A stretch of DNA of 64,000 nt from Stagnimonas aquatica (GTDB taxonomy: Bacteria; Pseudomonadota; Gammaproteobacteria; Nevskiales; Nevskiaceae), in NCBI RefSeq assembly GCF_003730135.1, contig NZ_RJVO01000003.1:62001-126000 (forward strand). The letters are read 5' to 3'. Below the pieces are notes generated by a model that did not search any database, was not told where the DNA came from, and was given only the letters and a program-made list of their open reading frames with translations. Positions 17,037-27,282 of this stretch are shown here, one piece after another. Each line of letters begins with the position of its first letter. Positions within the stretch are counted from its first letter, which is position 1. The position numbers were made by a program, and so were the translations under genes.

Positions 17037-18743
17037 ATGTCCGCGCACCCCTGTGCCCCCGAATTCCTGCCTCTGGCGCGCATCTTCCATTGGGAGCGCG
17101 AACGGGCCCATTACCCCTATCTCACCCAGCCCATGGGCAACGGCCTGGTTCGTGACTACAGCTGGGCGCAGGCGGTGGGCGAGGCGCGCCGGGTGGCGGC
17201 CTGGTTGCGGGCCCAAGGCTGGGAACCGGGCTCGCGGGTCGCGATCCTGTCCAAGAACTGCGCGCACTGGATCATGGCCGACTTCGCGATCTGGATGGCC
17301 GGCCATGTCAGCGTGCCGGTGTATCCGACGCTGACCGCCGACAGCGTGCGCCAGATCCTGGAGCACAGCGGGGCCAGGGCCTGTCTGGTTGGCAAGCTTG
17401 ACGGCTGGGAGGCCATGCGTCCGGGAATTCCCGAAGGCGTGCTGTGCTTTTCCACGCCTCTGTCGCCGAAGAACGACTACCCACAGTGGGAGCGGATCGT
17501 CGCCGAGACCGAGCCGCTGGAGGGCGAGATCGTCCGCGATGCCGACGAACTGGCCACCATCGTCTATACCTCTGGCACCACTGGCATGCCCAAGGGCGTG
17601 ATGCACAGTTTCGGCGCCATCGGCTGGTCCACCGGACCGGTGACCGCCGCCAGCGGCATCGGTGCCGACGACCGCATGCTCTCCTACCTGCCGCTGGCGC
17701 ATGTCGCCGAGCGCTGGCTGGTGGAGGCGGCCTCCATCCGCACTGGCTTTCGCGTCTATTTCGCCGAGTCGCTGGACAGCTTCCTGAGCGATCTGCGCCG
17801 CGCCCGGCCCACGCATTTCGTGTCGGTGCCGCGTTTGTGGACCAAGTTCCAGCAGGGCGTGTTCAGCAAGCTGCCGAAGCAGAAGCTGGACCTGATCTTC
17901 AAGCTGCCTCTGCTGGGCGGGCTGATGAAGGAGAAGATCCTCAAGGGCCTGGGCCTGGAGCACTGCCGCTACGCCGGCGGTGGCGCCTCGCCGATGCCAC
18001 CTTCGCTGATCCAGTGGTATCGCGACCTCGGCCTGGAACTGCTGGAGGGCTATGGCATGACCGAGAATTTCGGCTGCTCGCACGGCTGCCGCGTTGGCCG
18101 CGCCCGCATCGGCTATGTCGGTGAGGTCTGGGAGGGCACCGAGCATCGCCTGTCGCCCGAGGGCGAGGTGCAGACCCGAGGGCCGACCACCATGCTCGGC
18201 TATTACCGGGAGCCGGAGAAGACTCGCGAGACCATGACCGAGGATGGCTGGCTGCGTACCGGCGATCTCGGCGAGATCGACGAACTGGGGCGGCTGCGCA
18301 TCGTCGGGCGGCTCAAGGAGCAGTTCAAGACCAGCAAGGGCAAATACGTGGCGCCGGCGCCGATCGAGAACAAGCTCAGCGTGCACCCGGCGGTGGAGGC
18401 CTGCTGCGTGGTGGGTGCCAGCTTTCCACAGCCTTTCGCGCTGCTGATGCTCAATGCCGAGGCCGCCGCTGGCTGCGCCGCCGATGCCGGGCGTAGGGCG
18501 GAGCTGGGGGCCTCGCTGCAGCAGTTGCTAAACGCGGTGAATGCCACGCTGGATGAGCACGAGAAGCTCGATTTCCTGGTGGTCGTCCCCGAGCAGTGGA
18601 CCGTGGAGAACGGCCTGATCACGCCAACCCTGAAGGTCAAGCGTCCCAGCATCGAGGCCAGCTACGCCGGGCAGTTCGAGGCCTGGGCGCAGCGCAGGCA
18701 GACGGTGGTCTGGCAGGGGCTCGCGGCCGGCCAGGCGCGCTGA
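17037..18743 (+). CDS. AMP-binding long-chain acyl-CoA synthetase-like protein
   Basis: The 568-residue enzyme belongs to the adenylate-forming family. It has the phosphate-binding loop YTSGTTGMPKG near residue 180, the A5 motif EGYGMTEN, the A7 motif WLRTGDLGEID, and IVGRLKEQFKTSKGKYVAP as the hinge and C-terminal lysine region. It should activate a carboxylic acid to acyl-AMP and then acyl-CoA; the order of motifs and GRLKEQFKTSKGKYVAP are typical of long-chain fatty acid ligases. A GGAGGAG ribosome-binding site precedes the ATG at 17037. It is divergent from the acyl-CoA dehydrogenase with about 105 bases between starts, a natural pair for fatty-acid activation and oxidation. Confidence 0.9.
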   Translation: MSAHPCAPEFLPLARIFHWERERAHYPYLTQPMGNGLVRDYSWAQAVGEARRVAAWLRAQGWEPGSRVAILSKNCAHWIMADFAIWMAGHVSVPVYPTLTADSVRQILEHSGARACLVGKLDGWEAMRPGIPEGVLCFSTPLSPKNDYPQWERIVAETEPLEGEIVRDADELATIVYTSGTTGMPKGVMHSFGAIGWSTGPVTAASGIGADDRMLSYLPLAHVAERWLVEAASIRTGFRVYFAESLDSFLSDLRRARPTHFVSVPRLWTKFQQGVFSKLPKQKLDLIFKLPLLGGLMKEKILKGLGLEHCRYAGGGASPMPPSLIQWYRDLGLELLEGYGMTENFGCSHGCRVGRARIGYVGEVWEGTEHRLSPEGEVQTRGPTTMLGYYREPEKTRETMTEDGWLRTGDLGEIDELGRLRIVGRLKEQFKTSKGKYVAPAPIENKLSVHPAVEACCVVGASFPQPFALLMLNAEAAAGCAADAGRRAELGASLQQLLNAVNATLDEHEKLDFLVVVPEQWTVENGLITPTLKVKRPSIEASYAGQFEAWAQRRQTVVWQGLAAGQAR

Positions 18744-18806
18744 GGGATTGCCGCGCCTTGGCATGCTGCTTGCGCCTGCCCCTGGAAATCTCCAGGGGAC
18801 AAAGCG

Positions 18807-20357
18807 ATGCAGCAGGATGCGAAACGGCGGGCCGGACTGTGGATGGCTGCGGCAATACTGACTTCAGCTTCGGGCCTCGCCTGGCCACACGGCACGGCGC
18901 AGGCGCCGGTGGCGAGCAAGGCTGGCCTCAACGGCGGCGTGCTGGGCCTGGACGAGGCGGTGTTCTGGGACGGTGGCACACTGGCCGGCAATGTGCAGAC
19001 CGCCGCGCTCTGCGATACCGCCGCCGGTGCCTGTCCCACCTACAAGCTCAGCATCGCCCACGGTGGCGCGCGGCTGCGGGTGGGCATCGACAGCCCAGTG
19101 CGGACCAATACCTTCGCGGTCGAGCTGCTCGATGCCGCCGGCACCGTGCTGGCCAGCGAGGACAATTCCAACCAGTTCAACTCCGAGGCCATGCTGTTGC
19201 AGCCGGCGGGCGGGGTGTACACGGTTAGGGTGCGGCCGCAATCGGTGCAGCAGGGCTCCTACCGCATGCGCGCCAAGCTGGAGTCGATGCTGCCGGAAGA
19301 CCTGCCACGTGCGCCCGGCGTGGTCCCGGAGCTGCCCAACCTCAAGGTGGTGCCGCCTTATGAGTTCGGCTTCATCGCGCCGCTGAATCCGCTCAACGGC
19401 CTGTATCCGCCGGACACCATCAATCCGCCGCTGGACATCGCCGGCATCCATCCGATCTCCTGCACGGTGGACGAGATGGCGCCGGTCGCCCTGGGCGGCG
19501 GCGCGGCGAAGAAATGCCTGCGTTTCACCTCCGGGCCGATCAATCTCGGCGAGGGCCTGTACGACATGCGCTTCGACATGATCGGCGACTTCATCGCCGG
19601 CACCGCGCACCTCGCTCCGCAGGAAGCCTTGTCGCGGTTGGTGATCGGGCCGATGCGCCAGGTCATCCACTACAGCGACGGCAGCACCCAGGAGCGCTCC
19701 GCCGGCACCTACAGCTTCCATCCCATCCACGCGCACTTCCACGACGACTATGTGCTGAGCTTCCGGCTCTACGCCGTGCATGACACCGCCAGTGGCGCCA
19801 TGGAGCGGGTCGGCGAGGGCACCAAGTCGGGCTTCTGCCCGGCCGACCAGCTCTGGGGCGACTGGTATAGCTTCGACCAGGGCTACGAGGTGCCGGGTGG
19901 CGACGAGCCCCTGGGCAACTGCACCTCGCCGGCAAACGGCGTGATGGGCCTGTCGGTGGGCTGGGGCGATGTCTACCGCTGGCAGCGGCCGGGCATGTAC
20001 GTCGAGTTCTACGGTCAGCCCAACGGCCGCTACGTGGTGCAGTCGCGGGTCGATGAGCGCGACGCCATTCTCGAAAGCAACGAGAACGACAACGTCGCCT
20101 ATGCCTATGTGCAGGTCGAGAACGACGTGGTGCAACTGCTGGAGCGCGGCTGGGGCGAGAGTCCCTGGGATCCCAGCAAGACCGTGTTCGCCGGCAACGG
20201 CCCGGCGCAGCGCGAGGTGCTGCCCATGCAGGCCTCGACGCCGGATACCGGCAAGCTCATGACGCAGTCGCCGACCGAGGCTGCCGATGGCGGTGCGCTG
20301 CCGCTGGGTCTGCTGAGCCTGCTGCTGATGGCCGCCGGTCTGCGCCGGCGGCACTGA
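18807..20357 (+). CDS. Secreted lysyl-oxidase-like protein with a GlyGly-CTERM-type sorting tail
   Basis: The 516-residue protein has an N-terminal signal peptide (ending near GTAQA) and a beta-rich first half. In its C-terminal half it carries the marks of lysyl oxidase: the copper-ligand pattern HPIHAHFHDDY at about residues 302-312, GTKSGFCPADQ near 340, SVGWGDVYRW, then NGRYVVQSRVDERDAILESNENDN, which matches the end of lysyl-oxidase domains. The extreme C terminus is GGALPLGLLSLLLMAAGLRRRH: a glycine pair, a hydrophobic helix and a basic end, as in GlyGly-CTERM substrates of rhombosortase. Cell-surface anchoring or processing is inferred from that tail. No sortase gene is in the window. 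Confidence 0.8.
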   Translation: MQQDAKRRAGLWMAAAILTSASGLAWPHGTAQAPVASKAGLNGGVLGLDEAVFWDGGTLAGNVQTAALCDTAAGACPTYKLSIAHGGARLRVGIDSPVRTNTFAVELLDAAGTVLASEDNSNQFNSEAMLLQPAGGVYTVRVRPQSVQQGSYRMRAKLESMLPEDLPRAPGVVPELPNLKVVPPYEFGFIAPLNPLNGLYPPDTINPPLDIAGIHPISCTVDEMAPVALGGGAAKKCLRFTSGPINLGEGLYDMRFDMIGDFIAGTAHLAPQEALSRLVIGPMRQVIHYSDGSTQERSAGTYSFHPIHAHFHDDYVLSFRLYAVHDTASGAMERVGEGTKSGFCPADQLWGDWYSFDQGYEVPGGDEPLGNCTSPANGVMGLSVGWGDVYRWQRPGMYVEFYGQPNGRYVVQSRVDERDAILESNENDNVAYAYVQVENDVVQLLERGWGESPWDPSKTVFAGNGPAQREVLPMQASTPDTGKLMTQSPTEAADGGALPLGLLSLLLMAAGLRRRH

Positions 20358-20358
20358 C

Positions 20359-22251
20359 TTAAGCCTGGCGCGGCAGCGCGCTTTCGCGCGCGTCGAACTC
20401 CTTGCCGCGCAGGCGCTTCTGCACCGCACGCAGCACACCGGCGGCGTCGAGCCCGATCTGCGCCAGCAGCTCCTCGCGGGTACCGTGCTCGACGAAGTGG
20501 TCGGGCAGGCCGAGGTTGAGCACCGACAGCGGCTGGTGGTGGGCGGCCAGCACCTCGTTGACGCCGCTGCCGGCGCCGCCGAGGCGGGCGTTCTCCTCCA
20601 GCGTCACCAGCAGGTCATTCTCCTGGGCGAGGTCGAGGATCAGCTCCACGTCCAGCGGCTTCACGAAGCGCATGTCGGCGACCGTGGCGTCGAGGATTTC
20701 CGCCGCTTCCAGCGCGGTCTGCACCATCGCACCAAAGGCCAGGAAGGCAACCCGAGGCCGGCGCCGGCCGTGGGTCTCGCGGACGACGCGACCCTTGCCC
20801 AGCGGCAGCGGCTTGGCGATCACGTCCACCTCCACGCCCTGCACGGTGGCGCGCGGATAGCGCACCGCGCTGGGGCCGGCGTGCGCGAGTCCGGTGGCGA
20901 GCTGGCGGCGCAGCTCGTTTTCGTCGGAGGGCGCCATCACCACCAGATTGGGGATGCAGCGCAGGAAGCTTAAGTCGAAGACGCCGTGATGGGTGGCGCC
21001 ATCGGCGCCGACCAGTCCGCCACGGTCGATGGCGAACAGCACCGGCAGGTTCTGGATGGCGACATCGTGGATCAACTGGTCGTAGCCACGTTGCAGGAAG
21101 GTTGAGTAGATCGCGCAGACCGGCTTCAGTCCCTCGCAGGCGAGGCCAGCGGCGAGCGTCACCGCATGCTGTTCGGCAATGCCGCAGTCGAAGTAGCGTT
21201 CGGCGAACTTCTGCGAGTACTCGACCAGGCCAGAGCCTTCGCGCATCGCCGGGGTGATCGCCACCAGCTTGGGGTCGCGGGCGGCGGTTTCGCACAGCCA
21301 GTCGCCGAACACCTGGGTGTAGGTCTGCTTGCTGCCCGGCTTCTTGCCCGGGAAGGCGCCGGTGACCGGATCGAACTGGGTGACGCCGTGATACTTGATC
21401 GGGTCGCCCTCGGCCGGCTCGAAGCCCTTGCCCTTGGTGGTGATGATGTGCAGGAACTGCGGACCCTTGGCGTCCTTGAGTTGCTCGAAGGCGCCAAGCA
21501 GGGCGTCGAGATCGTGGCCGTCGATGGGGCCGTGGTAGGCGAAGCCCAGGGTCTCGAACAGCGCGCCCGGCCGGTCGGCGAGGTGCATGGCGTTCTCGCA
21601 GCCCTCCGCCTCGCGGTGCGGGGTGGGGAAGCCGAGCTTGGCGGCGATCCGCGCCGAGTGGTTGCGCAGAGCGCCGACGTTCTCGGAGATCGACATGTCG
21701 TTGTCGTTGTAGACCACCAGCAGGTCCAGGCCGAGATGGCCGGCGTGGTTCATGGCCTCGTAGGCCATGCCGCCGGTCATGCCGCCGTCGCCGATGATGG
21801 CGACCACGCGGCGCTGCTCGGCCTTCACCCGCGCGGCGGCGGCCATGCCGGCGGCGGCGCTGATGCTGGTGGAGGAATGGCCGACGCCGAAGGCGTCGTA
21901 CTCGCTCTCGCCACGGTGGCAGAACGGCATCAGCCCGCCCAGCTTGCGGATCGACTCCAGTCTTGCGCGCCGGCCGGTCAGCATCTTGTGCGGGTAGGCC
22001 TGGTGGCCGACATCCCAGACCAGGCGGTCGTGGGGCGTGTCGAAGGCATGGTGCAGGGCGATCGACAGCTCGACGGTGCCGAGATTGGCGGCGAAATGCC
22101 CGCCGATCCGGCCCAGCGTCTCGATCAGGTGACGGCGCATCTCCACCGCGAGGTGGGGCAGTTCACGAACTGGCAACTGGCGCAGGTCGGCAGGGGTGTT
22201 GACCCGCCCCAGCAAGGTATAGCCGGGCGTGTCTGCGGAATGGGTGGTCAT
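20359..22251 (-). CDS. dxs: 1-deoxy-D-xylulose-5-phosphate synthase
   Basis: The 630-residue transketolase-like enzyme condenses pyruvate and glyceraldehyde 3-phosphate to DXP, the first step of the MEP isoprenoid pathway. Visible are [19 protein letters not shown] at the N terminus, the thiamine diphosphate motif [18 protein letters not shown], and [29 protein letters not shown] in the pyrimidine domain. The start at 22251 (MTTHSA) is preferred over an upstream ATG since the family begins soon after. It is the last gene of xseB-ispA-dxs, about 85 bases after ispA, an order common in Proteobacteria. Confidence 0.97.
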   Translation of the reverse strand: MTTHSADTPGYTLLGRVNTPADLRQLPVRELPHLAVEMRRHLIETLGRIGGHFAANLGTVELSIALHHAFDTPHDRLVWDVGHQAYPHKMLTGRRARLESIRKLGGLMPFCHRGESEYDAFGVGHSSTSISAAAGMAAAARVKAEQRRVVAIIGDGGMTGGMAYEAMNHAGHLGLDLLVVYNDNDMSISENVGALRNHSARIAAKLGFPTPHREAEGCENAMHLADRPGALFETLGFAYHGPIDGHDLDALLGAFEQLKDAKGPQFLHIITTKGKGFEPAEGDPIKYHGVTQFDPVTGAFPGKKPGSKQTYTQVFGDWLCETAARDPKLVAITPAMREGSGLVEYSQKFAERYFDCGIAEQHAVTLAAGLACEGLKPVCAIYSTFLQRGYDQLIHDVAIQNLPVLFAIDRGGLVGADGATHHGVFDLSFLRCIPNLVVMAPSDENELRRQLATGLAHAGPSAVRYPRATVQGVEVDVIAKPLPLGKGRVVRETHGRRRPRVAFLAFGAMVQTALEAAEILDATVADMRFVKPLDVELILDLAQENDLLVTLEENARLGGAGSGVNEVLAAHHQPLSVLNLGLPDHFVEHGTREELLAQIGLDAAGVLRAVQKRLRGKEFDARESALPRQA

Positions 22252-22335
22252 GTCGCAATTATGACGGAGCGGCGCACCAGCAAGGTGCAGGGTCACAGGG
22301 TCGTTATTCTGACGAATTTGTGCGTTGCAGCAAAA

Positions 22336-23226
22336 TCAGTGCCGGCGGGCGCGGATGCGGTCGGTGAGGTCGCGCAAGGGGTTGGCGCGCTCGTCAAAAC
22401 CGGCCAGCGCGGTCTGGGCTTCCTCGAACAGCGTCTCGGCTCTGGCCTGGGCAGCCTCCAGCCCGAGCAGGCGCACGTAGGTGGACTTGACGCTGCTGAT
22501 GTCCTTGCCGGCGGTCTTGCCCAGCGTGCCGGTGCTGGCGGTCACGTCCAGCACGTCGTCCTGGATCTGGTAGGCCAGGCCCAGGGCGCGGCCATAGCGG
22601 TTCAAGGCCAGCCGCGAATCCGGGCTGGCTGCGGGCGCTGCCGCCAGCGGCAGCTCCAGGCAGGCCAGGATCAGGGCGCCGGTCTTGTGGCTGTGCAACT
22701 GCTCCAGCTCCGCCAGGCTCAGGCTGGCGCCCTCGGCTGCCAGGTCGGCCTGCTGGCCGCCGGTCATGCCCCGCGAGCCGCTGGCGCGGGCGAGGCCGAG
22801 CAGCATCTGGGACCTCGCCTCCGCGCCTAGCTGTGGGGAGGCGGCCAGTACCTCGAAGGCCAGGGTCTGCAAGCCGTCACCGACCAGAATCGCAGTGCCC
22901 TCGTCATAGGCCTTGTGGACGGTGGCGCGGCCACGGCGCAGGTCGTCGTTGTCCATCGCCGGCAGGTCGTCGTGCACCAGCGAGAAGGCGTGGATCAGCT
23001 CCACCGCCAGCGCCGGGGCATCGAGTTGTTCCGGCGCCAGGCCCAGGGCCTCGCCGGCGCCGTAGACCAGCAGCGCGCGCAGGCGCTTGCCGCCTTCGCT
23101 GGCGTAGCGCATGGCGCCGTGCAGCCGTGCGGGATAGGTCTCGGCTGGCGGCAGCGCGGCATCCAGCGCCGCGTGCAAGCGTGCTCGCCGGGACAGCTCC
23201 CAGGCGGAAAAATCGCAGCGGTTCAT
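22336..23226 (-). CDS. ispA: (2E,6E)-farnesyl diphosphate synthase (polyprenyl synthetase)
   Basis: The 296-residue protein is a trans-isoprenyl diphosphate synthase with the first aspartate-rich motif in HDDLPAMDNDDLRRG and the second in AYQIQDDVLDV, plus the substrate-binding GGKRLR. It makes farnesyl diphosphate from IPP and DMAPP for quinones and undecaprenyl phosphate. Its ATG overlaps the end of xseB by four bases and dxs follows, so early isoprenoid genes and a repair nuclease subunit share a transcript, as in E. coli. Confidence 0.96.
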   Translation of the reverse strand: MNRCDFSAWELSRRARLHAALDAALPPAETYPARLHGAMRYASEGGKRLRALLVYGAGEALGLAPEQLDAPALAVELIHAFSLVHDDLPAMDNDDLRRGRATVHKAYDEGTAILVGDGLQTLAFEVLAASPQLGAEARSQMLLGLARASGSRGMTGGQQADLAAEGASLSLAELEQLHSHKTGALILACLELPLAAAPAASPDSRLALNRYGRALGLAYQIQDDVLDVTASTGTLGKTAGKDISSVKSTYVRLLGLEAAQARAETLFEEAQTALAGFDERANPLRDLTDRIRARRH

Positions 23227-23444
23227 TCGCTGTCGTCGGCCGGCTTGCCCGGAACCAGGGTCTTGATTTTCAGCTCGGCGCTATCCAGCGCGCCACGGCA
23301 TTCCTGACTCAGGGCCATGCCGCGCTCGAACAGGCTCAGCGATTCCTCCAGCTTCAGCTCGCCTCGCTCCAGCTTCTGGACGATGGCTTCGAGTTCCTTC
23401 ATCGCGTCTTCGAAACGCGCAACCGGGTCGACAGCAGTGCTCAT
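23223..23444 (-). CDS. xseB: Exodeoxyribonuclease VII small subunit
   Basis: This 73-residue protein is the usual size for XseB and contains the hallmark coiled segment FEDAMKELEAIVQKLERGELKLEESLSLFERG (motif core ELEAIVQKLERGEL). It binds XseA to form exonuclease VII, which degrades single-stranded DNA. It is the first gene of xseB-ispA-dxs and overlaps ispA by four bases. It diverges from parE across about 95 bases that should hold both promoters. Confidence 0.95.
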   Translation of the reverse strand: MSTAVDPVARFEDAMKELEAIVQKLERGELKLEESLSLFERGMALSQECRGALDSAELKIKTLVPGKPADDSE

Positions 23445-23540
23445 GGTGGGGAAGAGGCGTATGGATGCCGCAGTTTACCCGCCTTGCCGCACCGGCGGCG
23501 CTCCGTTACCTTCCCGCCGCCCTTTAAACCATCTGCCGCC

Positions 23541-25478
23541 ATGGCCGCCTCCAGCAAAGCTCCGGGATCCGGTCCCCGCGAATACGACGTCAACGCCATC
23601 GAGGTGCTCGACGGCCTCGATCCGGTGCGCAAGCGCCCGGGCATGTACACCGATACCGCCCGCCCCAACCATCTGGCGCAGGAAGTCATCGACAACGCCG
23701 TCGACGAGGCCCTGGGTGGCTACGCCAAGCAGGTGCGGGTCACGCTCCATGCCGATGGCTCCTGCGAAGTGCAGGACGACGGTCGCGGCATCCCCACCGA
23801 CATCCACCCGGTGCACAAGATCAGCGGTGTGGAGCTGGTGCTCACCAAGCTGCACGCGGGCGGCAAGTTCAGTAACCAGAACTACCAGTTCTCGGGTGGT
23901 CTGCACGGGGTCGGCGTGTCGGTGGTCAATGCCCTCTCTACCCGCCTCGATGTCTGGGTGCGACGCAATGGCGTCGAACAGACCATGCACTTCGAGAACG
24001 GCTACACCGCCGGTCCCTTGCGCGAGGTCGGTCCCTGCGCGAAGAAGGACACCGGCACCCGGGTGCGCTTCTGGCCGGATGCCAAGTACTTCGATTCGCC
24101 GAAATTCTCCGTCACCAAGCTCAAGCAGAACCTGCGCGCCAAGGCGGTGCTCTGCCCGGGATTGAAGATCACGCTCAAGGACGAGGCGGCGGGCGAGGAG
24201 ACGGTCTGGTATTACGAAAACGGTCTCACCGACTACCTGCTGGACGCGGTCAAGGGCCACGAGATCGTGCCGGTCGCGCCCTTCACCGGCCAGTTCAAGT
24301 CGCCGCGTGAAGAGGCCGAGTGGGCGCTGGCCTGGGTCAATGCCGACGGTGCTGGCGAGTTGTTGGCCGAGAGCTACGTCAACCTCATCCCCACCGCCCA
24401 GGGCGGCACTCACGTCAATGGTCTTCGTACCGGCCTGACCGAGGCGATCCGCGAGTTCTGCGAGTTCCGCAATCTGCTGCCGCGTGGCCTCAAGCTGGCG
24501 CCGGAGGATGTCTGGCAGGGTCTGGCCTACGTACTCAGCGTCAAGATGCAGGACCCGCAATTCGCTGGCCAGACCAAGGAGCGGTTGTCCTCGCGCGAGA
24601 CCGCCGCCTTTGTCAGCGGCGTCGTGCACGACAGCTTCGGCCTCTGGCTCAACCAGCATCCGGACGAGGGCGAGCGCGTCGCCCAACTCGTCATCGCCAA
24701 CGCCTCGGCGCGCATGAAGGCGGCCAAGCAGGTGGTGCGCAAGAAGATCACCAGCGGCCCGGCGCTACCCGGCAAGCTGGCCGATTGCGTGCTGACCGAT
24801 CTCAGCCGCACCGAGCTGTTCCTGGTCGAGGGTGATTCCGCCGGCGGCTCCGCCAAGCAGGCGCGCGACCGCGACACCCAGGCGATCATGCCGCTGCGCG
24901 GCAAGATCCTGAACACCTGGGAGGCTAGTGCCGGCGAGGCCATCGCCAGCGAGGAAATCCACAACATCAGCGTCGCCATCGGCGTTGATCCCGGCAGCCC
25001 CGACCTCAGCGGCCTGCGCTACGGCAAGATCTGCGTGCTGGCCGACGCCGACTCCGACGGCCTGCACATCGCCACCCTGCTGTGCGCGCTGTTCCTCAAG
25101 CATTTCCGGCCACTGGTGGCGGCCGGGCATGTCTACATCGCGATGCCGCCGCTGTTCCGCATCGACGCTGGCAAGCAGGTGTTCTACGCGCTGGACGAAT
25201 CGGAAAAGCAGGGTGTGCTGGACCGTCTGGCCGCCGAAGGCAATCGCGCCAAGATCCAGGTCACCCGCTTCAAGGGCCTGGGCGAGATGAACCCTCTGCA
25301 GTTGCGCGAGACCACCATGAGCGCCGATACCCGGCGCCTGGTGCAGCTCAGCCTCGACGAGCCGGAGAGCGAGGATGCGCCGAAGACCGACAGCCTGATG
25401 GACATGCTGCTGGCCAAGAAGCGGGCGGGGGACCGCAAGGAATGGCTGGAACGTGAAGGAAATCGCGCCGAGATCTGA
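23541..25478 (+). CDS. parE: DNA topoisomerase IV subunit B
   Basis: The 645-residue protein has the GHKL ATPase domain (EVIDNAVDEALGGYAKQV, VQDDGRGIP, GGLHGVGVSVVNALS), the transducer domain, and the Toprim domain with VEGDSAGGSAKQARDRDTQA and DADSDGLHIATLL. QARDRDTQAIMPLRGKILN and the length distinguish ParE from GyrB. It powers decatenation of daughter chromosomes with ParC. The start at 23541 (MAASSK) precedes the conserved region by about 15 residues; longer upstream readings cross xseB and are not real. The antiporter gene follows, then parC. Confidence 0.96.
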   Translation: MAASSKAPGSGPREYDVNAIEVLDGLDPVRKRPGMYTDTARPNHLAQEVIDNAVDEALGGYAKQVRVTLHADGSCEVQDDGRGIPTDIHPVHKISGVELVLTKLHAGGKFSNQNYQFSGGLHGVGVSVVNALSTRLDVWVRRNGVEQTMHFENGYTAGPLREVGPCAKKDTGTRVRFWPDAKYFDSPKFSVTKLKQNLRAKAVLCPGLKITLKDEAAGEETVWYYENGLTDYLLDAVKGHEIVPVAPFTGQFKSPREEAEWALAWVNADGAGELLAESYVNLIPTAQGGTHVNGLRTGLTEAIREFCEFRNLLPRGLKLAPEDVWQGLAYVLSVKMQDPQFAGQTKERLSSRETAAFVSGVVHDSFGLWLNQHPDEGERVAQLVIANASARMKAAKQVVRKKITSGPALPGKLADCVLTDLSRTELFLVEGDSAGGSAKQARDRDTQAIMPLRGKILNTWEASAGEAIASEEIHNISVAIGVDPGSPDLSGLRYGKICVLADADSDGLHIATLLCALFLKHFRPLVAAGHVYIAMPPLFRIDAGKQVFYALDESEKQGVLDRLAAEGNRAKIQVTRFKGLGEMNPLQLRETTMSADTRRLVQLSLDEPESEDAPKTDSLMDMLLAKKRAGDRKEWLEREGNRAEI

Positions 25479-25572
25479 TCCAGTGACTTGAGGAACCGAC
25501 GTCGCGTCCCGATGTCGGTATTCTCCGGCTGTCACCCGCCGCCCGCTGTCTCTGGTCACCGACGGAATTCCC

Positions 25573-27249
25573 ATGCATCACAGCCCACTCATCGCCACCA
25601 TCGTCGCCGGCCTCGTGCTGGCCTTCCTGCTGGGTGCGCTGGCGCACCGGCTGCGGGTGTCGCCGCTGATCGGCTATCTGCTGGCGGGCGTGGCGGTCGG
25701 GCCGTTCACTCCGGGCTTCGTCGCTGACCAATCGCTGGCCAACGAACTGGCCGAGATCGGCGTGATCCTGCTGATGTTCGGCGTCGGCCTGCATTTCTCG
25801 CTCAAGGATCTGCTGTCGGTAAAGGCCATTGCCGTGCCCGGCGCGCTGGTGCAGATCGCCGTCGCCACTCTCATGGGCATGGGCCTGGCGGCGCTGCTCG
25901 ACTGGGGCCTGATGGCCGGCTTCGTGTTCGGCCTGGCGCTGTCGGTGGCCAGCACCGTGGTGCTGCTGCGGGCCCTGCAGGAGCGGCGGCTGATGGATAC
26001 CCAGGAGGGCCGTATCGCCGTTGGCTGGCTGATCGTCGAGGATCTCGCGATGGTGCTGGCGCTGGTGCTGATCCCGGCGATTGCCGGCGTCGTCGGTCTT
26101 GGTGGTGAGGCCGGGAGCACCGATGCCGACGCCGGCACCGGCATCGGCGGGGTGGTGCTGCTGGCGATGGGCAAGGCGGTAGCCTTCGTCGCCTTCATGC
26201 TGATCGTCGGCCGGCGGGTGATTCCGGCGCTGCTGCACTGGGTGGCGCAGACCGGCTCGCGCGAGCTGTTCAGCCTGTCGGTGCTGGCGATTGCCCTGGG
26301 CGTCGCGTTTGGCGCGGCCATGCTCTTCGGCGTCTCCTTCGCGCTCGGTGCCTTCTTCGCCGGCATGATGCTCAACGAGTCGCCGCTGTCGCAGCGTGCC
26401 GCCGAGGAGTCGCTGCCCCTGCGCGACGCCTTCGCGGTGCTGTTCTTCGTCTCGGTGGGCATGCTGTTCAATCCCGGCATCCTGTTCAGCGCACCGCTGG
26501 AGTTGCTGGCGACGCTGGCGATCATTCTGTTCGGCAAGTCGGTCGCCGCGTTCCTGATCGTGCGCGCCTTCGGGCATCCCAATCGCACCGCGCTGACCAT
26601 TTCCGCCAGCCTGGCGCAGATCGGCGAGTTCTCCTTCATCCTCATCGGTCTCGGTGTCACCCTGAACCTGCTGCCGCAGAAGGGGCAGGACCTGGTGCTG
26701 GCCGGCGCGATCCTGTCGATCCTGCTCAATCCGCTGCTGTTCAAGCTGTTCGTGCCCAACCGCCCCGAGGCCCTGCCCACGCCGGCCGATGCGCCGTCCA
26801 AGCCGGTGGTCAGCGATCTGCACCCGACCAGCCTGCACAATCATTCGATCCTGGTCGGCTACGGCCGCGTCGGCAGCATGGTCGGTGCCGGCCTGAAGCG
26901 TGCCGGCGAGCCGTTTCTGGTGATCGAGGACCGCAAGCTGCCGGCCGCCGCCGCGCGCGCTGACGGTGCGGAAATCATTTCCGGCAATGCCGCCGATCCC
27001 AAGGTGCTGCGCGCCGCCAATCTGGCGGCGGCACGCCGGCTGTTCGTGGCGATCCCGCAGAGCTTCGAGGCCGGGCAGGTGGTGAGCCAGGCGGTCGCTG
27101 CCAACCCGGATCTGCGCATCGTCGCCCGCGCCCATTCCGACGCCGAGGTCGCCCACCTCCAGAAGTGCGGTGCCGGCACCATCATCATGGGCGAGCGAGA
27201 GATCGCCCGCGGCATGCTCGACATCGCCTTCGAGCGCCGCCACGCCTAA
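25573..27249 (+). CDS. ybaL: Monovalent cation:proton antiporter-2 (CPA2) family transporter, YbaL/KefB type
   Basis: The 558-residue protein has about twelve hydrophobic segments of the Na+/H+ exchanger fold in its first 390 residues (LVLAFLLGALAHRLRVSPL, LLMFGVGLHFSLKDLL, GWLIVEDLAMVLALV) and a C-terminal TrkA-N nucleotide-binding domain beginning HSILVGYGRVGSMVG. It should exchange potassium or another monovalent cation for protons across the inner membrane under control of the Rossmann domain. The segment order is that of E. coli YbaL. It lies between parE and parC with gaps of 94 and 33 bases and no terminator, so it is probably co-transcribed with topoisomerase IV. Confidence 0.93.
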   Translation: MHHSPLIATIVAGLVLAFLLGALAHRLRVSPLIGYLLAGVAVGPFTPGFVADQSLANELAEIGVILLMFGVGLHFSLKDLLSVKAIAVPGALVQIAVATLMGMGLAALLDWGLMAGFVFGLALSVASTVVLLRALQERRLMDTQEGRIAVGWLIVEDLAMVLALVLIPAIAGVVGLGGEAGSTDADAGTGIGGVVLLAMGKAVAFVAFMLIVGRRVIPALLHWVAQTGSRELFSLSVLAIALGVAFGAAMLFGVSFALGAFFAGMMLNESPLSQRAAEESLPLRDAFAVLFFVSVGMLFNPGILFSAPLELLATLAIILFGKSVAAFLIVRAFGHPNRTALTISASLAQIGEFSFILIGLGVTLNLLPQKGQDLVLAGAILSILLNPLLFKLFVPNRPEALPTPADAPSKPVVSDLHPTSLHNHSILVGYGRVGSMVGAGLKRAGEPFLVIEDRKLPAAAARADGAEIISGNAADPKVLRAANLAAARRLFVAIPQSFEAGQVVSQAVAANPDLRIVARAHSDAEVAHLQKCGAGTIIMGEREIARGMLDIAFERRHA

Positions 27250-27282
27250 GTTTTTCACCCAGCTGCACGCCAATCCGAACCA

